A stretch of 64,000 nucleotides of DNA from Devosia sp. (lineage in GTDB: Bacteria > Pseudomonadota > Alphaproteobacteria > Rhizobiales > Devosiaceae). Where the stretch lies: positions 62,001 to 126,000 of the forward strand of contig NZ_JAGIAW010000004.1 of assembly GCF_017744655.1 (NCBI RefSeq), read 5' to 3'. Below the pieces are notes generated by a model. The model worked only from the letters and a program-made list of their open reading frames with translations. It was not told where the DNA came from and did not search any database. The translations under genes and the position numbers were made by a program. Shown piece by piece: positions 1 through 11,885 of the stretch; positions within the stretch are counted from its first letter, which is position 1, and every line of letters starts with the position of its first letter.

Positions 1-1932
1 CTGGGTGACGGAGCGGATGAAGACGGGCATTTCGTCGATGCCGATAGTGTCGGAGAGCGGGGTGAAGCGGACGGTGGTAGGCATGCCGCGGCCGAGGCCT
101 GCGGCGCCATTGGGCAGGCGCACGGCGACGCCGCCGCTCGAGACATTGACGAAGCCGGCCTTGACCCAGTTGCCATCGGCGCCGCGCACTTCGCAGCGTC
201 GTTCGACGGCGACGCGGCGGCTGCCCCAGCCCTCGCGGCGCTCGGAGACGACGCCGAGGGCGCAACCGGCGAGGATGAGATTAAAAATGTTCCAGCCGCC
301 GACGACCATGGTCACCTCGGCCTGATAGGGCTCGGCGCCGATCTTGTAGATGGTCATGGCGACGGCAAGGATCAGGAGCAGGAAGATGAGGTAAAAGGGC
401 CGGGCGAGTTCGGAGAGGCGCGCGGTTTCGACGCTCTCGTCCTTGGCGGTGACCTTGAAGCTCGGTTTGTAGGGATTTCTCGCGACTGAAAAGAGCGCGC
501 CCAAGAGGTGCACCGACTGGATATATTCGTAGAGCTCGGAAATCCACGGCCAGCGCCAGCGCCCGAAGAGCGAGTTCTGCATGACGAGATTCACCACCAC
601 ATAGGTGAGGGTATAGGCGGCGAACTCGCCGGCCGAGGCGGTGAAGATCTGGAGATCGAGGAAGAGGTAGAAGAAGGGCGCAAAGAGAAAGATCATGCGC
701 GGCAGCGGGAAGAGCCAGAACAACGTCGAGGAGAGATAGCAGAGGCGCTGGGGGAGGCTGAGGCCGGACTTGAACAGCGGGAAGCTGAACAAGAGGATCT
801 GCATCATGCCCTGGGCCCAGCGGGTGCGCTGGCCGATGAAGCTGGCAAAGGTGACAGGCTGGAGGCCGGCAACGAGGGGCTTGTCGATATAGATGGAGTT
901 CCAGCCCCGGCTATGGAGCTCGATGGCGGTTTCGCAGTCCTCGGTGATGCTCTTGCCGGAAAAGCCATTGTTGGTGGCAAGGGCCTCGCGGCGGAGGAGG
1001 GCGGCGGAGCCGCAGAAGAAGGCGGCGTTCCAGCGATCGAGCCCGCGCTGGATGATGCCGTAGAACATCTCGTTTTCCGACGGCATGACCTCGAAGGTGC
1101 GGAGGTTCCTCTCGAGCGGGTCGGGATTGAGGAAGAAGTGCGGGGTCTGGACGAGGAAGAGCTGGTTGTCGCGAGCGAAGTGGGGAACTGTTTCCTGGAG
1201 GAAATCGCGGGCCGGGGCGTGGTCGGCGTCGAAGACGGCGACGAATTCGCCCGTTGAATTGGCGAGGCCATTGTTGAGATTGCCGGCCTTGGCGTGTTCG
1301 TTGCGGGCGCGGGTCAAGTAGCGGCAGCCGAGCTCTTCGCAGAGCTGTTGGAGCTGTTCATGCCGCTCCTGGGCTGATGCGGCCTGTTCGGGATCCGGGT
1401 GGTCGCGCTTGGCTTCGGTCGAGCCATCATCGAGCAGCCAGACGGTGAAGCGATCCTCGGGATAGTCCATGCCGCGAGCAGCGGCGAGGGTGCCGGCGAG
1501 GAGTTCATAGTCTTCGTTATAGCTTGGGATGAAGACATCCACCGTCGGCACCGGCTCGTCCCGGGGCAGGCGGATCGAGACGTGGCTGGGCATGGGCCGC
1601 ACGACCACGAAGAGGCTGAGGAAGAGCATGAGAATGCAGTACATCTCGGCCAGATAGAGGATCAGGCCGGGGATGAAGTCCATCCATTGCTCGACGGGCG
1701 GCAGCGTGCTGGTGGTGCGCCAGAAGGCATAGCGCAGCACGATGATGGTACCGAAGGTGAGGAGCAGCAGGCGCCAATTGCCGTCGAGCCGGAGGATTTT
1801 GATGACCAGCATGGCGCCGAGCAGGATGGCGCCCATCACAAGATGCGCCTGAAGGCTCACGGGTATGGTGACAAGGAGCAGGACGATCGCCGAGATGGCG
1901 ATCCAGATGACGACGGTGAGCGCCTTGTTCAT
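1..1932 (-). CDS. bcsA: Cellulose synthase catalytic subunit, 3' end cut by the window
   Basis: Inner-membrane family 2 glycosyltransferase that polymerises UDP-glucose into beta-1,4-glucan and passes the chain through its own membrane channel. The 644 visible codons start at ATG 1932, behind an AGAGGAG ribosome site. The substrate and catalytic motifs are in order: LLDDGS (about residue 165), the DAD metal-binding motif in VFDADH (about 234), FFCGS, the catalytic TED (about 328) and QRTRW (about 367). Hydrophobic segments flank the GT domain. A PilZ domain begins near residue 567 with RREGWGSRR and NVSSGG, so the enzyme should be activated by cyclic di-GMP. The frame is still open at base 1, and family members run to roughly 730 residues, so the C-terminal end is missing. 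It lies 18 bases after bcsN, in one operon. Confidence 0.95.
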   Translation of the reverse strand, partial: MNKALTVVIWIAISAIVLLLVTIPVSLQAHLVMGAILLGAMLVIKILRLDGNWRLLLLTFGTIIVLRYAFWRTTSTLPPVEQWMDFIPGLILYLAEMYCILMLFLSLFVVVRPMPSHVSIRLPRDEPVPTVDVFIPSYNEDYELLAGTLAAARGMDYPEDRFTVWLLDDGSTEAKRDHPDPEQAASAQERHEQLQQLCEELGCRYLTRARNEHAKAGNLNNGLANSTGEFVAVFDADHAPARDFLQETVPHFARDNQLFLVQTPHFFLNPDPLERNLRTFEVMPSENEMFYGIIQRGLDRWNAAFFCGSAALLRREALATNNGFSGKSITEDCETAIELHSRGWNSIYIDKPLVAGLQPVTFASFIGQRTRWAQGMMQILLFSFPLFKSGLSLPQRLCYLSSTLFWLFPLPRMIFLFAPFFYLFLDLQIFTASAGEFAAYTLTYVVVNLVMQNSLFGRWRWPWISELYEYIQSVHLLGALFSVARNPYKPSFKVTAKDESVETARLSELARPFYLIFLLLILAVAMTIYKIGAEPYQAEVTMVVGGWNIFNLILAGCALGVVSERREGWGSRRVAVERRCEVRGADGNWVKAGFVNVSSGGVAVRLPNGAAGLGRGMPTTVRFTPLSDTIGIDEMPVFIRSVTQ

Positions 1933-1950
1933 CCTGGGCTCCTCTGGGCG

Positions 1951-2874
1951 TCAGTTTCCGCTCGCGCTCGGCGAGGGAACAATGACGGACGTGGCGGGCG
2001 GGCGCGGCACGACTGCACCGGTCTGGCCGCCGGTGCCCGTTGGGCCGGGGACGATGGGCGCGCCGGGTGGCGGCACGGGAATAGTGGTGACGGCGGGCGT
2101 TGCGACCGGGGCCGGGCGCGGCTGGGCGGCCGCGGGGCGGGGCGCGGGCTGGCTCGTGGGGATGACTTCGGCAAAGCCGGCGGCGCCGATGGGCTTTATC
2201 GGGGCCGCGATCCGGCCGATGGCGGCGGGGGCGCGGAGGGCGGGGAAGACCTCTATGTTGAGGCGCAGATTATACATGGTGCTCAGCAGCATTTCTTCGG
2301 AGACGCCGCGACGGCAGAGTTGCAGGCGGATGATGATGGCGCCGCGATCGACAGCGCCGGAGGGTTTCAGGGCCGGCTCGATGCGCTGCCAGGCATAGAG
2401 GCAACTATCGCCGTTTGGCGGCTTTGCAATGGCATAGCCGAAGGGGCCATAGGCGTTTTGCACATAATAGGGCGAGACGGCCATTCCCGAATTGGGCCAG
2501 GCGGCCAGGGCTTCTTCGGTCAGGTTGACCTGGGTGAAGGGAATATCCTTGAGCGCGGCGTCGCTGCCATCGCCACCCCGCCCGGTGAAGCGGATGATGC
2601 TGATCTTGTTTTCGCCGACGCTACGCGCTTCCGTCGCGAGCGAAACGTCCTGCCGGATGGCATTGGGGAAACGCGTTTCGACCACGGTGACGATGGCCGG
2701 GCCGCCGGGCGGGGGCAGGATGAAGGCGGAGGAGGCGCGGACGATCTGGGCTTCGGAAGCCGGCATGTCGCTGGTGGTGGAACAGGCGGCAAGGAGACAC
2801 GCCGAAAGGCCGGCAAGCATGCCGTTTCGCAGCAGGTAGCCGGCTGCGCGCCAAAGCTTTTTAGTGTCCCGCAT
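1951..2874 (-). CDS. bcsN: Cellulose biosynthesis lipoprotein BcsN
   Basis: A 307-residue protein of the BcsN family, found before bcsA in Rhizobiaceae and relatives and thought to assist cellulose export; its exact role is unknown. The N-terminus carries a lipoprotein signal with an LLAAC lipobox near residues 26-30, so it is probably anchored in the outer or inner membrane facing the periplasm. The middle (about 40-210) is the conserved domain. The last 90 residues are a low-complexity tail rich in Pro and Ala, likely disordered. The start at 2874 has only a weak ribosome site; Met19 (base 2820) would also give a good lipoprotein signal. It heads the bcsN-bcsA operon. Confidence 0.85.
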   Translation of the reverse strand: MRDTKKLWRAAGYLLRNGMLAGLSACLLAACSTTSDMPASEAQIVRASSAFILPPPGGPAIVTVVETRFPNAIRQDVSLATEARSVGENKISIIRFTGRGGDGSDAALKDIPFTQVNLTEEALAAWPNSGMAVSPYYVQNAYGPFGYAIAKPPNGDSCLYAWQRIEPALKPSGAVDRGAIIIRLQLCRRGVSEEMLLSTMYNLRLNIEVFPALRAPAAIGRIAAPIKPIGAAGFAEVIPTSQPAPRPAAAQPRPAPVATPAVTTIPVPPPGAPIVPGPTGTGGQTGAVVPRPPATSVIVPSPSASGN

Positions 2875-2988
2875 GTCACGTCAAACCCGATTCTAGCCCA
2901 GAAACGCTAGCAACGGCCCTCGGCCTGCTGATTAGCGATCACCAAGCTAGGCAATACAGGGTTAACGAAAACCTAATTTCATACCTTG

Positions 2989-3072
2989 TTAATTCACCAA
3001 GTCCGGTAACATTTTCGGTCAAATGTCCGAAGGGTGAATTAATGGTGCATATCCGCAGTGTTTCACTGCGGA
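2989..3072. promoter_or_regulatory. Nested dyads upstream of bcsN
   Basis: The 238-base gap before bcsN holds three inverted repeats. An outer pair has perfect 10-base arms, TTAATTCACC at 2989-2998 and GGTGAATTAA at 3033-3042. An inner pair, ACATTT (3009-3014) and AAATGT (3021-3026), is nearly concentric with it. A 9-bp hairpin, TCCGCAGTG / CACTGCGGA with a TTT loop, lies at 3052-3072. No U-run follows the hairpin on either strand, so it is not a classic terminator. The nested pair looks like a regulator-binding site for the cellulose operon, but no regulator can be named. Confidence 0.45.
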
Positions 3073-3112
3073 ACATCTTTTGGCCACAATTATTGACTTG
3101 CCGACGGCGCTA

Positions 3113-3778
3113 CTATTCGGACGTCGTGTCCTTGCCATAGTAGTTCTGGCCCAGGACGATGCGTTCGCGGCCGGTGGAGACGCGGTGCTCGTTGGTATCG
3201 CGCAGGGAATAGACGCAGCCGCAATATTCCTGCTGATAGAATTCTTCGCGTTTGGAAATCTCGATCATGCGGGCCGAGCCGCCGCCCTTGCGCCAGTTGT
3301 AGTCCCAATAGGAGAGACCCTCATAGGGCGCGACGGCGCGTTTGCCGCTCTCGTTGATCTGGGCCATGTTTTTCCAGCGCGAAATGCCGAGCGAGCTCGT
3401 CATCACCGGAAAACCGTGTTCATGAGCGTAGAGCGCGGTGCGCTCGAAGCGCATGTCGAAGCACATGGTGCAGCGAATGCCGCGCTCGGGCTCGTGCTCC
3501 ATGCCTTTGGCGCGCGCAAACCAATTGTCGCGGTCATAATCGGCGTCGATGAACGGCACGTTGTTCTTCTCGGCAAAGCGCACATTCTCGTCCTTGCGCA
3601 GGAGATATTCGCGCTTGGGGTGAATGTTGGGATTGTAGAAGAAGATCGTATATTCGACGCCCGAGGCCAGCATTGCCTCCATCACCTCGCCCGAACAGGG
3701 GGCGCAGCAGGAATGGAGCAGCACTTTCTTCTCGCCGGTGGGGGGCGTCAGGACGGGACGTTCAAATTCTTCGCTCAT
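3113..3778 (-). CDS. queH: Epoxyqueuosine reductase QueH
   Basis: Catalyses the last step of queuosine synthesis, reducing epoxyqueuosine to queuosine in the anticodon of GUN tRNAs; it is the non-orthologous replacement of the B12-dependent enzyme QueG. The 221-residue length and cysteine pattern fit the family (formerly DUF208): an N-terminal HSCCAPCS motif near residue 22, CTMCFDMR near the centre and a C-terminal YCGCVYS. These cysteines bind an iron-sulfur cluster and an adjacent metal. The protein is cytosolic. The gene stands alone, with a hairpin-bearing gap downstream and a repeat element upstream. Confidence 0.92.
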   Translation of the reverse strand: MSEEFERPVLTPPTGEKKVLLHSCCAPCSGEVMEAMLASGVEYTIFFYNPNIHPKREYLLRKDENVRFAEKNNVPFIDADYDRDNWFARAKGMEHEPERGIRCTMCFDMRFERTALYAHEHGFPVMTSSLGISRWKNMAQINESGKRAVAPYEGLSYWDYNWRKGGGSARMIEISKREEFYQQEYCGCVYSLRDTNEHRVSTGRERIVLGQNYYGKDTTSE

Positions 3779-3858
3779 GGGCGGGTGAATAGCAAAAGCT
3801 GGGTGGGATTTCCAGTTTTTCGAGAGCGGGCATATTCACTGCCTTTAGGTCTCGCACC

Positions 3859-4012
3859 CACCTCTCCCTCTGGGGGAGAGGTCGGCCCGCAGGGCCGGGT
3901 GAGGGGGGCCTTCCTATTGCTCAGTGTTTGCCGAAGGCCCCCTCACCCAACCGAATTCGCCAAAGCGAATTCGGTGACGCTTCGCGTCGACCTCTCCCCC
4001 GAGGGAGAGGTG
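3859..4012. repeat. Palindromic intergenic repeat element 1
   Basis: The gap between queH and prpB is filled by a 154-base element with perfect 12-base terminal inverted repeats, CACCTCTCCCTC at 3859-3870 and GAGGGAGAGGTG at 4001-4012. Inside it, 3897-3913 pairs with 3933-3948 (GGGTGAGGG... with ...CCCTCACCC), and ACCGAATTCGC / GCGAATTCGGT forms a further hairpin at about 3950-3975. This resembles the short palindromic elements scattered through Hyphomicrobiales genomes. Two other elements of this general kind lie at 15472-15613 and 18853-18978. Confidence 0.7.
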
Positions 4013-4028
4013 AGGCTGCGCCTATCCC

Positions 4029-4940
4029 TCAGATCGGCTCGGGTACAATCGTCGCCACGATGGAGGCATCGAGAGCTTCGTAATCGGCCAGCCCAATCGT
4101 GGCGTAGAGCTCTGCGCGGGTCTGCATTTCCGGCACCATGGCCTTGGTCGAGCCATCGGCGGCAAGGGTGGCGTAGAGCTTTTCCTGGGCCTTGTTAGCG
4201 ACGCGAAGCGAGGAGACCGGCCAGATAACCATGCGGTAGCCCATGTCTTCGAATTCGGAGGCGGTGAAGAAGGGGGTCTTGCCGAATTCGGTCATATTGG
4301 CGAGGAGCGGTACGCCGGGCATGCGGGAAGCGAATTCGCGGAACATTTCGGCGGTGTTCAGCGCCTCGGGGAAAATCGCGTCGGCGCCGGCTTCCATATA
4401 CATTTTGGCGCGGGCGACAGCGCCGTCGATGCCTTCGCTGGCGGCGGCGTCGGTGCGGGCGATGATGTAAAGGTTTCTGCGGGCCTTGGCGGCGGCGTTG
4501 ACCTTGGCGGCCATGTCGTGGGCGGTCGCCAGCTTCTTGTCGTTGAGGTGGCCGCACTTCTTGGGGAGGAGCTGGTCTTCAAGATGCACGGCGCCAGCGC
4601 CGGCTTCTTCGAAGGCGCGGACCATGTGCATGACATTGAGCGCTTCGCCATAGCCGGTATCCCCATCGACCAGCACCGGCAGGCCCGAGGCGCGGGCCAC
4701 CTGTTTGATGAAGAAGGAGACTTCATCGACGGTGATAATGCCGAGATCTGGCAGGCCCATGGAGGCGGTCATGGCGGCGCCCGAGAGATAGAGCGCTTCA
4801 AAGCCGGCGGCCTTGGCTTGAAGCGAGGCCATGCCATTGTGCGCGCCGGGCAGGCGCAGAATGCCGCCGCGTTCGATCAGTGCGCGGAAGCGGAGGCCCG
4901 CGGGCTCGTTCGGCAGGTCCGAGGAGAGAAGATAGGGCAT
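4029..4940 (-). CDS. prpB: 2-methylisocitrate lyase
   Basis: Cleaves 2-methylisocitrate to pyruvate and succinate, the last step of the methylcitrate cycle that oxidises propionyl-CoA. The 303-residue TIM-barrel protein belongs to the isocitrate lyase/PEP mutase superfamily. It shows the catalytic loop motif KKCGH near residue 128, the metal-binding DGDTGYG segment near 92 and HLEDQ just before the loop. An AAGGA ribosome site lies 9 bases before ATG 4940. It follows prpC by 18 bases, so the two form one operon. No prpD (methylcitrate dehydratase) and no propionate regulator is next to it, so those functions must be encoded elsewhere. Confidence 0.95.
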   Translation of the reverse strand: MPYLLSSDLPNEPAGLRFRALIERGGILRLPGAHNGMASLQAKAAGFEALYLSGAAMTASMGLPDLGIITVDEVSFFIKQVARASGLPVLVDGDTGYGEALNVMHMVRAFEEAGAGAVHLEDQLLPKKCGHLNDKKLATAHDMAAKVNAAAKARRNLYIIARTDAAASEGIDGAVARAKMYMEAGADAIFPEALNTAEMFREFASRMPGVPLLANMTEFGKTPFFTASEFEDMGYRMVIWPVSSLRVANKAQEKLYATLAADGSTKAMVPEMQTRAELYATIGLADYEALDASIVATIVPEPI

Positions 4941-4958
4941 GGCGAAAAGTCCTTGGGT

Positions 4959-6095
4959 TTAGCGCTGATCGATCGGCACGAAAGCCAGATCGTCGGGGCC
5001 GGTATAATTGGCCGAGGGCCGGATGATCTTGTTGTCCTGGCGCTGCTCGATGACATGGGCCGACCAGCCCGAGGTGCGCGCGATGACGAAGAGGGGCGTG
5101 AACATGGCAGTGGGTACGCCCATCATGTGGTAGGAGACGGCGCTGAACCAATCGAGATTGGGGAACATCTTTTTCGCATCCATCATGGTGGATTCGATGC
5201 GCTCGGCGATGTCGTACATTTTTGTCGAGCCGGCTTCCTTGGAGAGTTCCGCCGAGACGGTCTTGATGACCTCGTTGCGCGGGTCGGACACGGTGTAGAC
5301 CGGGTGGCCGAAGCCGATGATGACTTCCTTGTTCTCGACGCGTTGGCGAATGTCGGCTTCGGCTTGGTCGGGATTGGCGTAGCGCTTCTGGATGTCGAAG
5401 GCGACTTCATTAGCCCCGCCATGCTTTGGGCCGCGCAACGCGCCGATAGCGCCGGCGAGGGCGGAGTAGATGTCCGAGCCGGTGCCGGCGATGACACGGG
5501 CGGTGAAGGTGGACGCGTTGAATTCGTGCTCGGCGTAGAGGATCAACGAGACGTGCATGGCCTTTACGTGGCTCGGGCTTGGCGCCTTGCCGTGCAGCAG
5601 ATGCAGGAAGTGGCCGCCGACGGAATCGTCTTCGGTTTCGACCTCGATGCGGCGGCCGTTCTGGGAGAAATGGTACCAATAGAGCAGCATGGAGCCCTGG
5701 CTGGCGATCAGGCGATCGGCAATGTCGCGGGCGGCGGCATGGTTGTGATCGTGCGCTTCGGGGAGGATGCAGCCGAGGGCCGAGACGCCAGTGCGCAGCA
5801 CATCCATGGGATGGGTGGCGGCGGGCAAAAGTTCGAGCGACTGGCGGACGGCCGCGGGGAGGCCGCGGAGGGATCTTAGTTTGGCTTTGTAAGCGGCGAG
5901 TTCGGGGCGAGTGGGCAGGGCGCCATGGACGAGGAGATGGGCGACTTCCTCGAATTCGCAATTGCGCGCCAGGTCCAGAATATCGTAGCCGCGATAATGG
6001 AGGTCATTGCCGCTGCGGCCGACGGTGCAAAGCGCCGTGTTGCCGGCGACGACGCCCGACAGGGCTACGGATTTCTTGGGCTTGAATTCGGCCAT
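4959..6095 (-). CDS. prpC: 2-methylcitrate synthase
   Basis: Condenses propionyl-CoA with oxaloacetate to 2-methylcitrate, the entry step of the methylcitrate cycle. The protein is 378 residues, the short form typical of PrpC rather than the longer housekeeping citrate synthase. Citrate-synthase fold features are visible: [10 protein letters not shown] near residue 35, THPMDVLR in the middle, the [11 protein letters not shown] active-site segment and GFGHPVY. The start at ATG 6095 has a GGGAGAG ribosome site. It is the first gene of the prpC-prpB operon; candidate operators lie just upstream at 6116-6189. A general citrate synthase cannot be fully excluded, but the partner gene prpB argues for PrpC. 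Confidence 0.93.
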   Translation of the reverse strand: MAEFKPKKSVALSGVVAGNTALCTVGRSGNDLHYRGYDILDLARNCEFEEVAHLLVHGALPTRPELAAYKAKLRSLRGLPAAVRQSLELLPAATHPMDVLRTGVSALGCILPEAHDHNHAAARDIADRLIASQGSMLLYWYHFSQNGRRIEVETEDDSVGGHFLHLLHGKAPSPSHVKAMHVSLILYAEHEFNASTFTARVIAGTGSDIYSALAGAIGALRGPKHGGANEVAFDIQKRYANPDQAEADIRQRVENKEVIIGFGHPVYTVSDPRNEVIKTVSAELSKEAGSTKMYDIAERIESTMMDAKKMFPNLDWFSAVSYHMMGVPTAMFTPLFVIARTSGWSAHVIEQRQDNKIIRPSANYTGPDDLAFVPIDQR

Positions 6096-6115
6096 GCGAA
6101 GCTCTCCCGGCAGTT

Positions 6116-6189
6116 TCTGTCAACAGATTTTTATGTTTTTATTCCTTTGCGTCGGACTTTGCCCCAAATGGCATCAATGTGTCGACAGA
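6116..6189. promoter_or_regulatory. Pair of similar 12-base dyads upstream of prpC
   Basis: Two related palindromic sites lie 62 bases apart in the gap between prpC and the divergent NTPase gene: TCTGTCAACAGA at 6116-6127 and TGTGTCGACAGA at 6178-6189. They match at 10 of 12 positions. A direct repeat of TTTGC sits between them, at about 6146 and 6158. The pairing and spacing suggest a repressor or activator site, but the cognate protein is not identifiable from this window. Confidence 0.4.
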
Positions 6190-6274
6190 AAAGTGGAGAT
6201 GGTGCCTTGCCGGATTTTCGGCCGCACCGTGGCAATCTGGATTTCAAGAGTGAACGCTTCGGGGAGGGCAAAGC

Positions 6275-6820
6275 ATGCGGATTGCCGTGACGGGAACGCA
6301 TGGCGTGGGCAAGACCACGCTGGTGGAAGATCTTGTGGCGGCGCGGCGTGACGCTCTGCTGGTGCCGGAACCCTATTGGCTCATGGCCGAGGAGGGGGTG
6401 CCGTTTGCCGATGGGCCGACCAGTGCCGATCTGGAACTGCAACTGGAGAGAAGCTGCGCACTGATCCTGTCGGAGGCTGAGGAGAGCCTGATCGTCTTCG
6501 ATCGCAGCCCGATCGACTTTCTCGCCTATCTTGAGGTGATCAGCGAGGATGAGGGCTTTGAGTGGTTTCCCACGGGCAAGCTTCTTTCGAAAATCGAGAA
6601 AGCGCTGGCGCGGCTCGACCTGCTGGTCTTCGTGCCGCTGATGCAGCCGGACGATATTGCGGTGAGCATCGAATATCCGGCCCTGCGCAAGAGGGTCGAT
6701 GCGCGGCTTAAGGCGATCATTCGCAAGGATGAGTTGGGGCTTTTTGCAGAGGGGCCACGCGTGCTGGAAATTTTTGGCCCGCGTCACCTGCGTTTGGTGG
6801 GTCTATTAGCGCAGGTCTAG
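6275..6820 (+). CDS. Small P-loop NTPase (NadR/AAA_28-like)
   Basis: A 181-residue cytosolic protein with an N-terminal Walker A motif, GTHGVGKTT at about residues 7-15, and a kinase-like middle with FDRSP near residue 75. The size and motif placement resemble the P-loop kinase-like ATPases that include the NadR kinase domain; the substrate is unknown. The start is supported by a GGAGGG ribosome site 5-6 bases before ATG 6275. It is divergent from prpC and convergent with the metallopeptidase gene that follows. No partner gene suggests its role. Confidence 0.75.
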   Translation: MRIAVTGTHGVGKTTLVEDLVAARRDALLVPEPYWLMAEEGVPFADGPTSADLELQLERSCALILSEAEESLIVFDRSPIDFLAYLEVISEDEGFEWFPTGKLLSKIEKALARLDLLVFVPLMQPDDIAVSIEYPALRKRVDARLKAIIRKDELGLFAEGPRVLEIFGPRHLRLVGLLAQV

Positions 6821-6876
6821 AACGACACAAAAGTTCGAGTCAGAAGAGATCTGGCGCCGCTCTCCCGGCTCTCCGT

Positions 6877-7476
6877 CTATAAGTTCCAGTTGCGGGCGTT
6901 GTGAGACATGACAGTCATTGCCTCCGCATAGTTGTCTTCTGGCTCGTCTGCAGCGCCTGCGACGTAAGTTCGTGCGTGTCGCTGAAGATCGACCATGCGC
7001 TTTTCAGTTGCCTCACGGGACAAGCCAAACCGTTCCGAGAGCGCAGTAGCATCGCGGATATCTAAATTCGAAATAAAATTAAGTGGGATGGCGAAGGCTC
7101 GCGCAAAATCGTCTGCCTCTTCTTCTTCGCGTTCAACGGAACGACCGTGTTGGTAAATGTTACCAACCTTGCGATTTCTGGCCGAGTGCCGGAGCGCAGC
7201 ATGACCAATCTCGTGCAAGATTGTAAAGCGTAGCTCTGGGTCTTCTTCGCCAAGGACAACTTGGTCCCAAACGGCATCGGACAGAAAAATCCACTTTTCT
7301 GCGGGGTCCCAGCGAGCGGCTATGTCTGACGACACGGCGCCAATCTTCGGGCCAAAACCTCGAATGACCCCTGCTATGCGCAGCCTGCGGAGGGTATCTA
7401 GTAGATCCGGGCGCAGATCGTTGGGGATTCCCAAGTCGACGCGGAGGCGGATGACGGCTTGTTCGATGTAGTTCAA
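6877..7476 (-). CDS. ImmA/IrrE-family metallopeptidase
   Basis: A 199-residue zinc-dependent peptidase of the ImmA/IrrE type. The zinc motif HEIGH lies near residue 88, followed about 25 residues later by EREEEEADDFARAF, which supplies the third metal ligand. The C-terminal stretch, with LSERFGLSREATEKRM, resembles the helix that follows in the family. Relatives cleave a repressor, often an XRE-type protein encoded next door on mobile elements or in toxin-antitoxin-like pairs. Here no such partner is present on either side. The DNA is more AT-rich than its neighbours, which hints at acquisition. The substrate cannot be predicted. Confidence 0.85.
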   Translation of the reverse strand: MNYIEQAVIRLRVDLGIPNDLRPDLLDTLRRLRIAGVIRGFGPKIGAVSSDIAARWDPAEKWIFLSDAVWDQVVLGEEDPELRFTILHEIGHAALRHSARNRKVGNIYQHGRSVEREEEEADDFARAFAIPLNFISNLDIRDATALSERFGLSREATEKRMVDLQRHARTYVAGAADEPEDNYAEAMTVMSHNARNWNL

Positions 7477-7579
7477 CGCAATCTCCTTGCGCTAGTGGAA
7501 CTATATTCGTCTAAGGCGCGACCTATCTGGAGTATAGGAGTGGCACTGCGGCGCCACCCCCTTCTTCATTGAACTTGAA

Positions 7580-10727
<3,148 letters not shown>

Positions 10728-10746
<19 letters not shown>

Positions 10747-11132
10747 AACCGTTCGAGTCCTTGCTTGACGTTTTCTACGTCCTCTGCCGTGCCGAGAAGC
10801 TCGAAGCGGTAGAGGAGAGGCACGGCGCATTTCTGGCTGACGATCTTACCCGCCTCGCCATAAGCTGCGCCAAAATTGGTGTTTCCGGCAGCAATCACGC
10901 CTCGAATGAGGCTGCGATTGGCTGGATTGTTCAAAAAGTGAATGACCGGCTTGGGCACGGTACCCTTGCCATTGGCGCCGCCATAAGTGGGAACCACCAG
11001 AACATAGGGTTCATCCACCTGCGGTGGCTCGCTGCCGGCGTCCACCGGCAGCCTTACGCTTGCAAGTCCCAGTTTCGTGACGAAACGGTGGGTATTTTCC
11101 GAGGTGCTGGAATAATAAACGATCTGGCTCAT
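10728..11132 (-). CDS. nrdI: Flavodoxin-like protein NrdI
   Basis: A 134-residue FMN-binding protein that supplies the oxidant needed to assemble the dimanganese-tyrosyl cofactor of NrdF. The flavodoxin-type phosphate loop [11 protein letters not shown] lies near residues 7-17, with the VVPTYGG loop near 46 and the flavin loop [10 protein letters not shown] near 83. It lies between nrdH and nrdE, in the usual order. Its last codons overlap the proposed TTG start of nrdE. Confidence 0.95.
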
Positions 11133-11179
11133 GCCTGCACCTCGTTCCTGTCGCGCAGTGAACCGCGCGACGTCCTAAA

Positions 11180-11401
11180 TCAGGCGAGGCCGCCGATCAT
11201 GTCGGGGCGGAAACCAGCCCAGTGCTGATCACCGGCGACCACGACCGGAACCTGACGGTAGCCCATTTCCTCGACGCGCGCATAAGCGTCGGCGTCTTCG
11301 GAGATGTCGACCACCGTGTAATCAATGCCCTTTCGGTCGAGCGCGCGCGTGGTTGCGGTGCACTGGACGCAGGCAGGCTTGGAATAGACGGTGATAGTCA
11401 T
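11180..11401 (-). CDS. nrdH: Glutaredoxin-like protein NrdH
   Basis: A small redox protein of 73 residues that passes electrons from thioredoxin reductase to NrdE. The redox-active motif CVQC is near residue 11, and the C-terminus has the RQVPVVV and GFRPD segments typical of NrdH. The frame is open to 11518, but ATG 11401 has a GAGGA site upstream and gives the family N-terminus MTITVYSKPACVQC. It is the first gene of nrdHIEF; a NrdR-like box lies about 145 bases upstream. Confidence 0.95.
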   Translation of the reverse strand: MTITVYSKPACVQCTATTRALDRKGIDYTVVDISEDADAYARVEEMGYRQVPVVVAGDQHWAGFRPDMIGGLA

Positions 11402-11542
11402 CGGATCCTCACGAGGGATGGTTCTAAAAACGGGGTTCAACGCTTTAAAACAACTGCAAACGCGCGCCGGTCCATCGCCATATATAACGGTTTTGACCGG
11501 CCTTGGGCTCCATTCCACTCTTTCGAATCGAACAAGCCCTGA

Positions 11543-11558
11543 ACGCTATATGTAGTAT
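11543..11558 (-). promoter_or_regulatory. NrdR box upstream of nrdHIEF
   Basis: ACGCTATATGTAGTAT at 11543-11558 matches 13 of 16 positions of the NrdR box as I recall it (ACACWATATATWGTGT). Two weaker AT-cored matches, about 10 of 16 each, are centred near 11482 and 11584. NrdR represses ribonucleotide reductase genes when dATP is plentiful and usually binds paired boxes. The 34-base centre spacing to the second weak match is close to three helical turns. This predicts NrdR control of nrdHIEF. Confidence 0.65.
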
Positions 11559-11885
11559 GCGGCACCAATCCTTACTGCAAGGTATATGGTTTGTGTCAGT
11601 CCTGTCATCAATGGCTTGACAGACCAATTGTGATCGAAAAATGCCGGAATTTAGCGTTTTTTAAGCCTGTCAGATTCGCGGGTCTGAGCGCACGCCCCCC
11701 GTGTCAAAAATCGTTCAAATTTTGCTCTTGTGGAAAATGCTGGGGATGCCCGTGACGGTCAAAAGGGATTCGTCGTGGAGATATAGGGACATAGGCCAGG
11801 GAGGGGTTTTGTCCCCGTCAAACACACTTTGTTAACTGCCGCAAAGTGCCTCTTCCCAACCATGCTTTTTGCAAACCATTCCTAC
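11559..11885. other. Non-coding stretch between the nrd and sit promoters
   Basis: The two operons diverge from a 550-base gap (11402-11951). Outside the NrdR-like boxes and the sitA promoter, no convincing gene, hairpin terminator or RNA was found here. Short open frames overlap the regulatory sites and have no recognisable product. Confidence 0.5.

Noticed and set aside
508..2910. Long plus-strand open frames over bcsA and bcsN
   Set aside because: They are antisense to genes with clear catalytic and lipoprotein motifs and show no known domain; high GC makes such shadows common.
3052..3072. Hairpin as intrinsic terminator of queH
   Set aside because: The stem is good, but no U-run follows on either strand.
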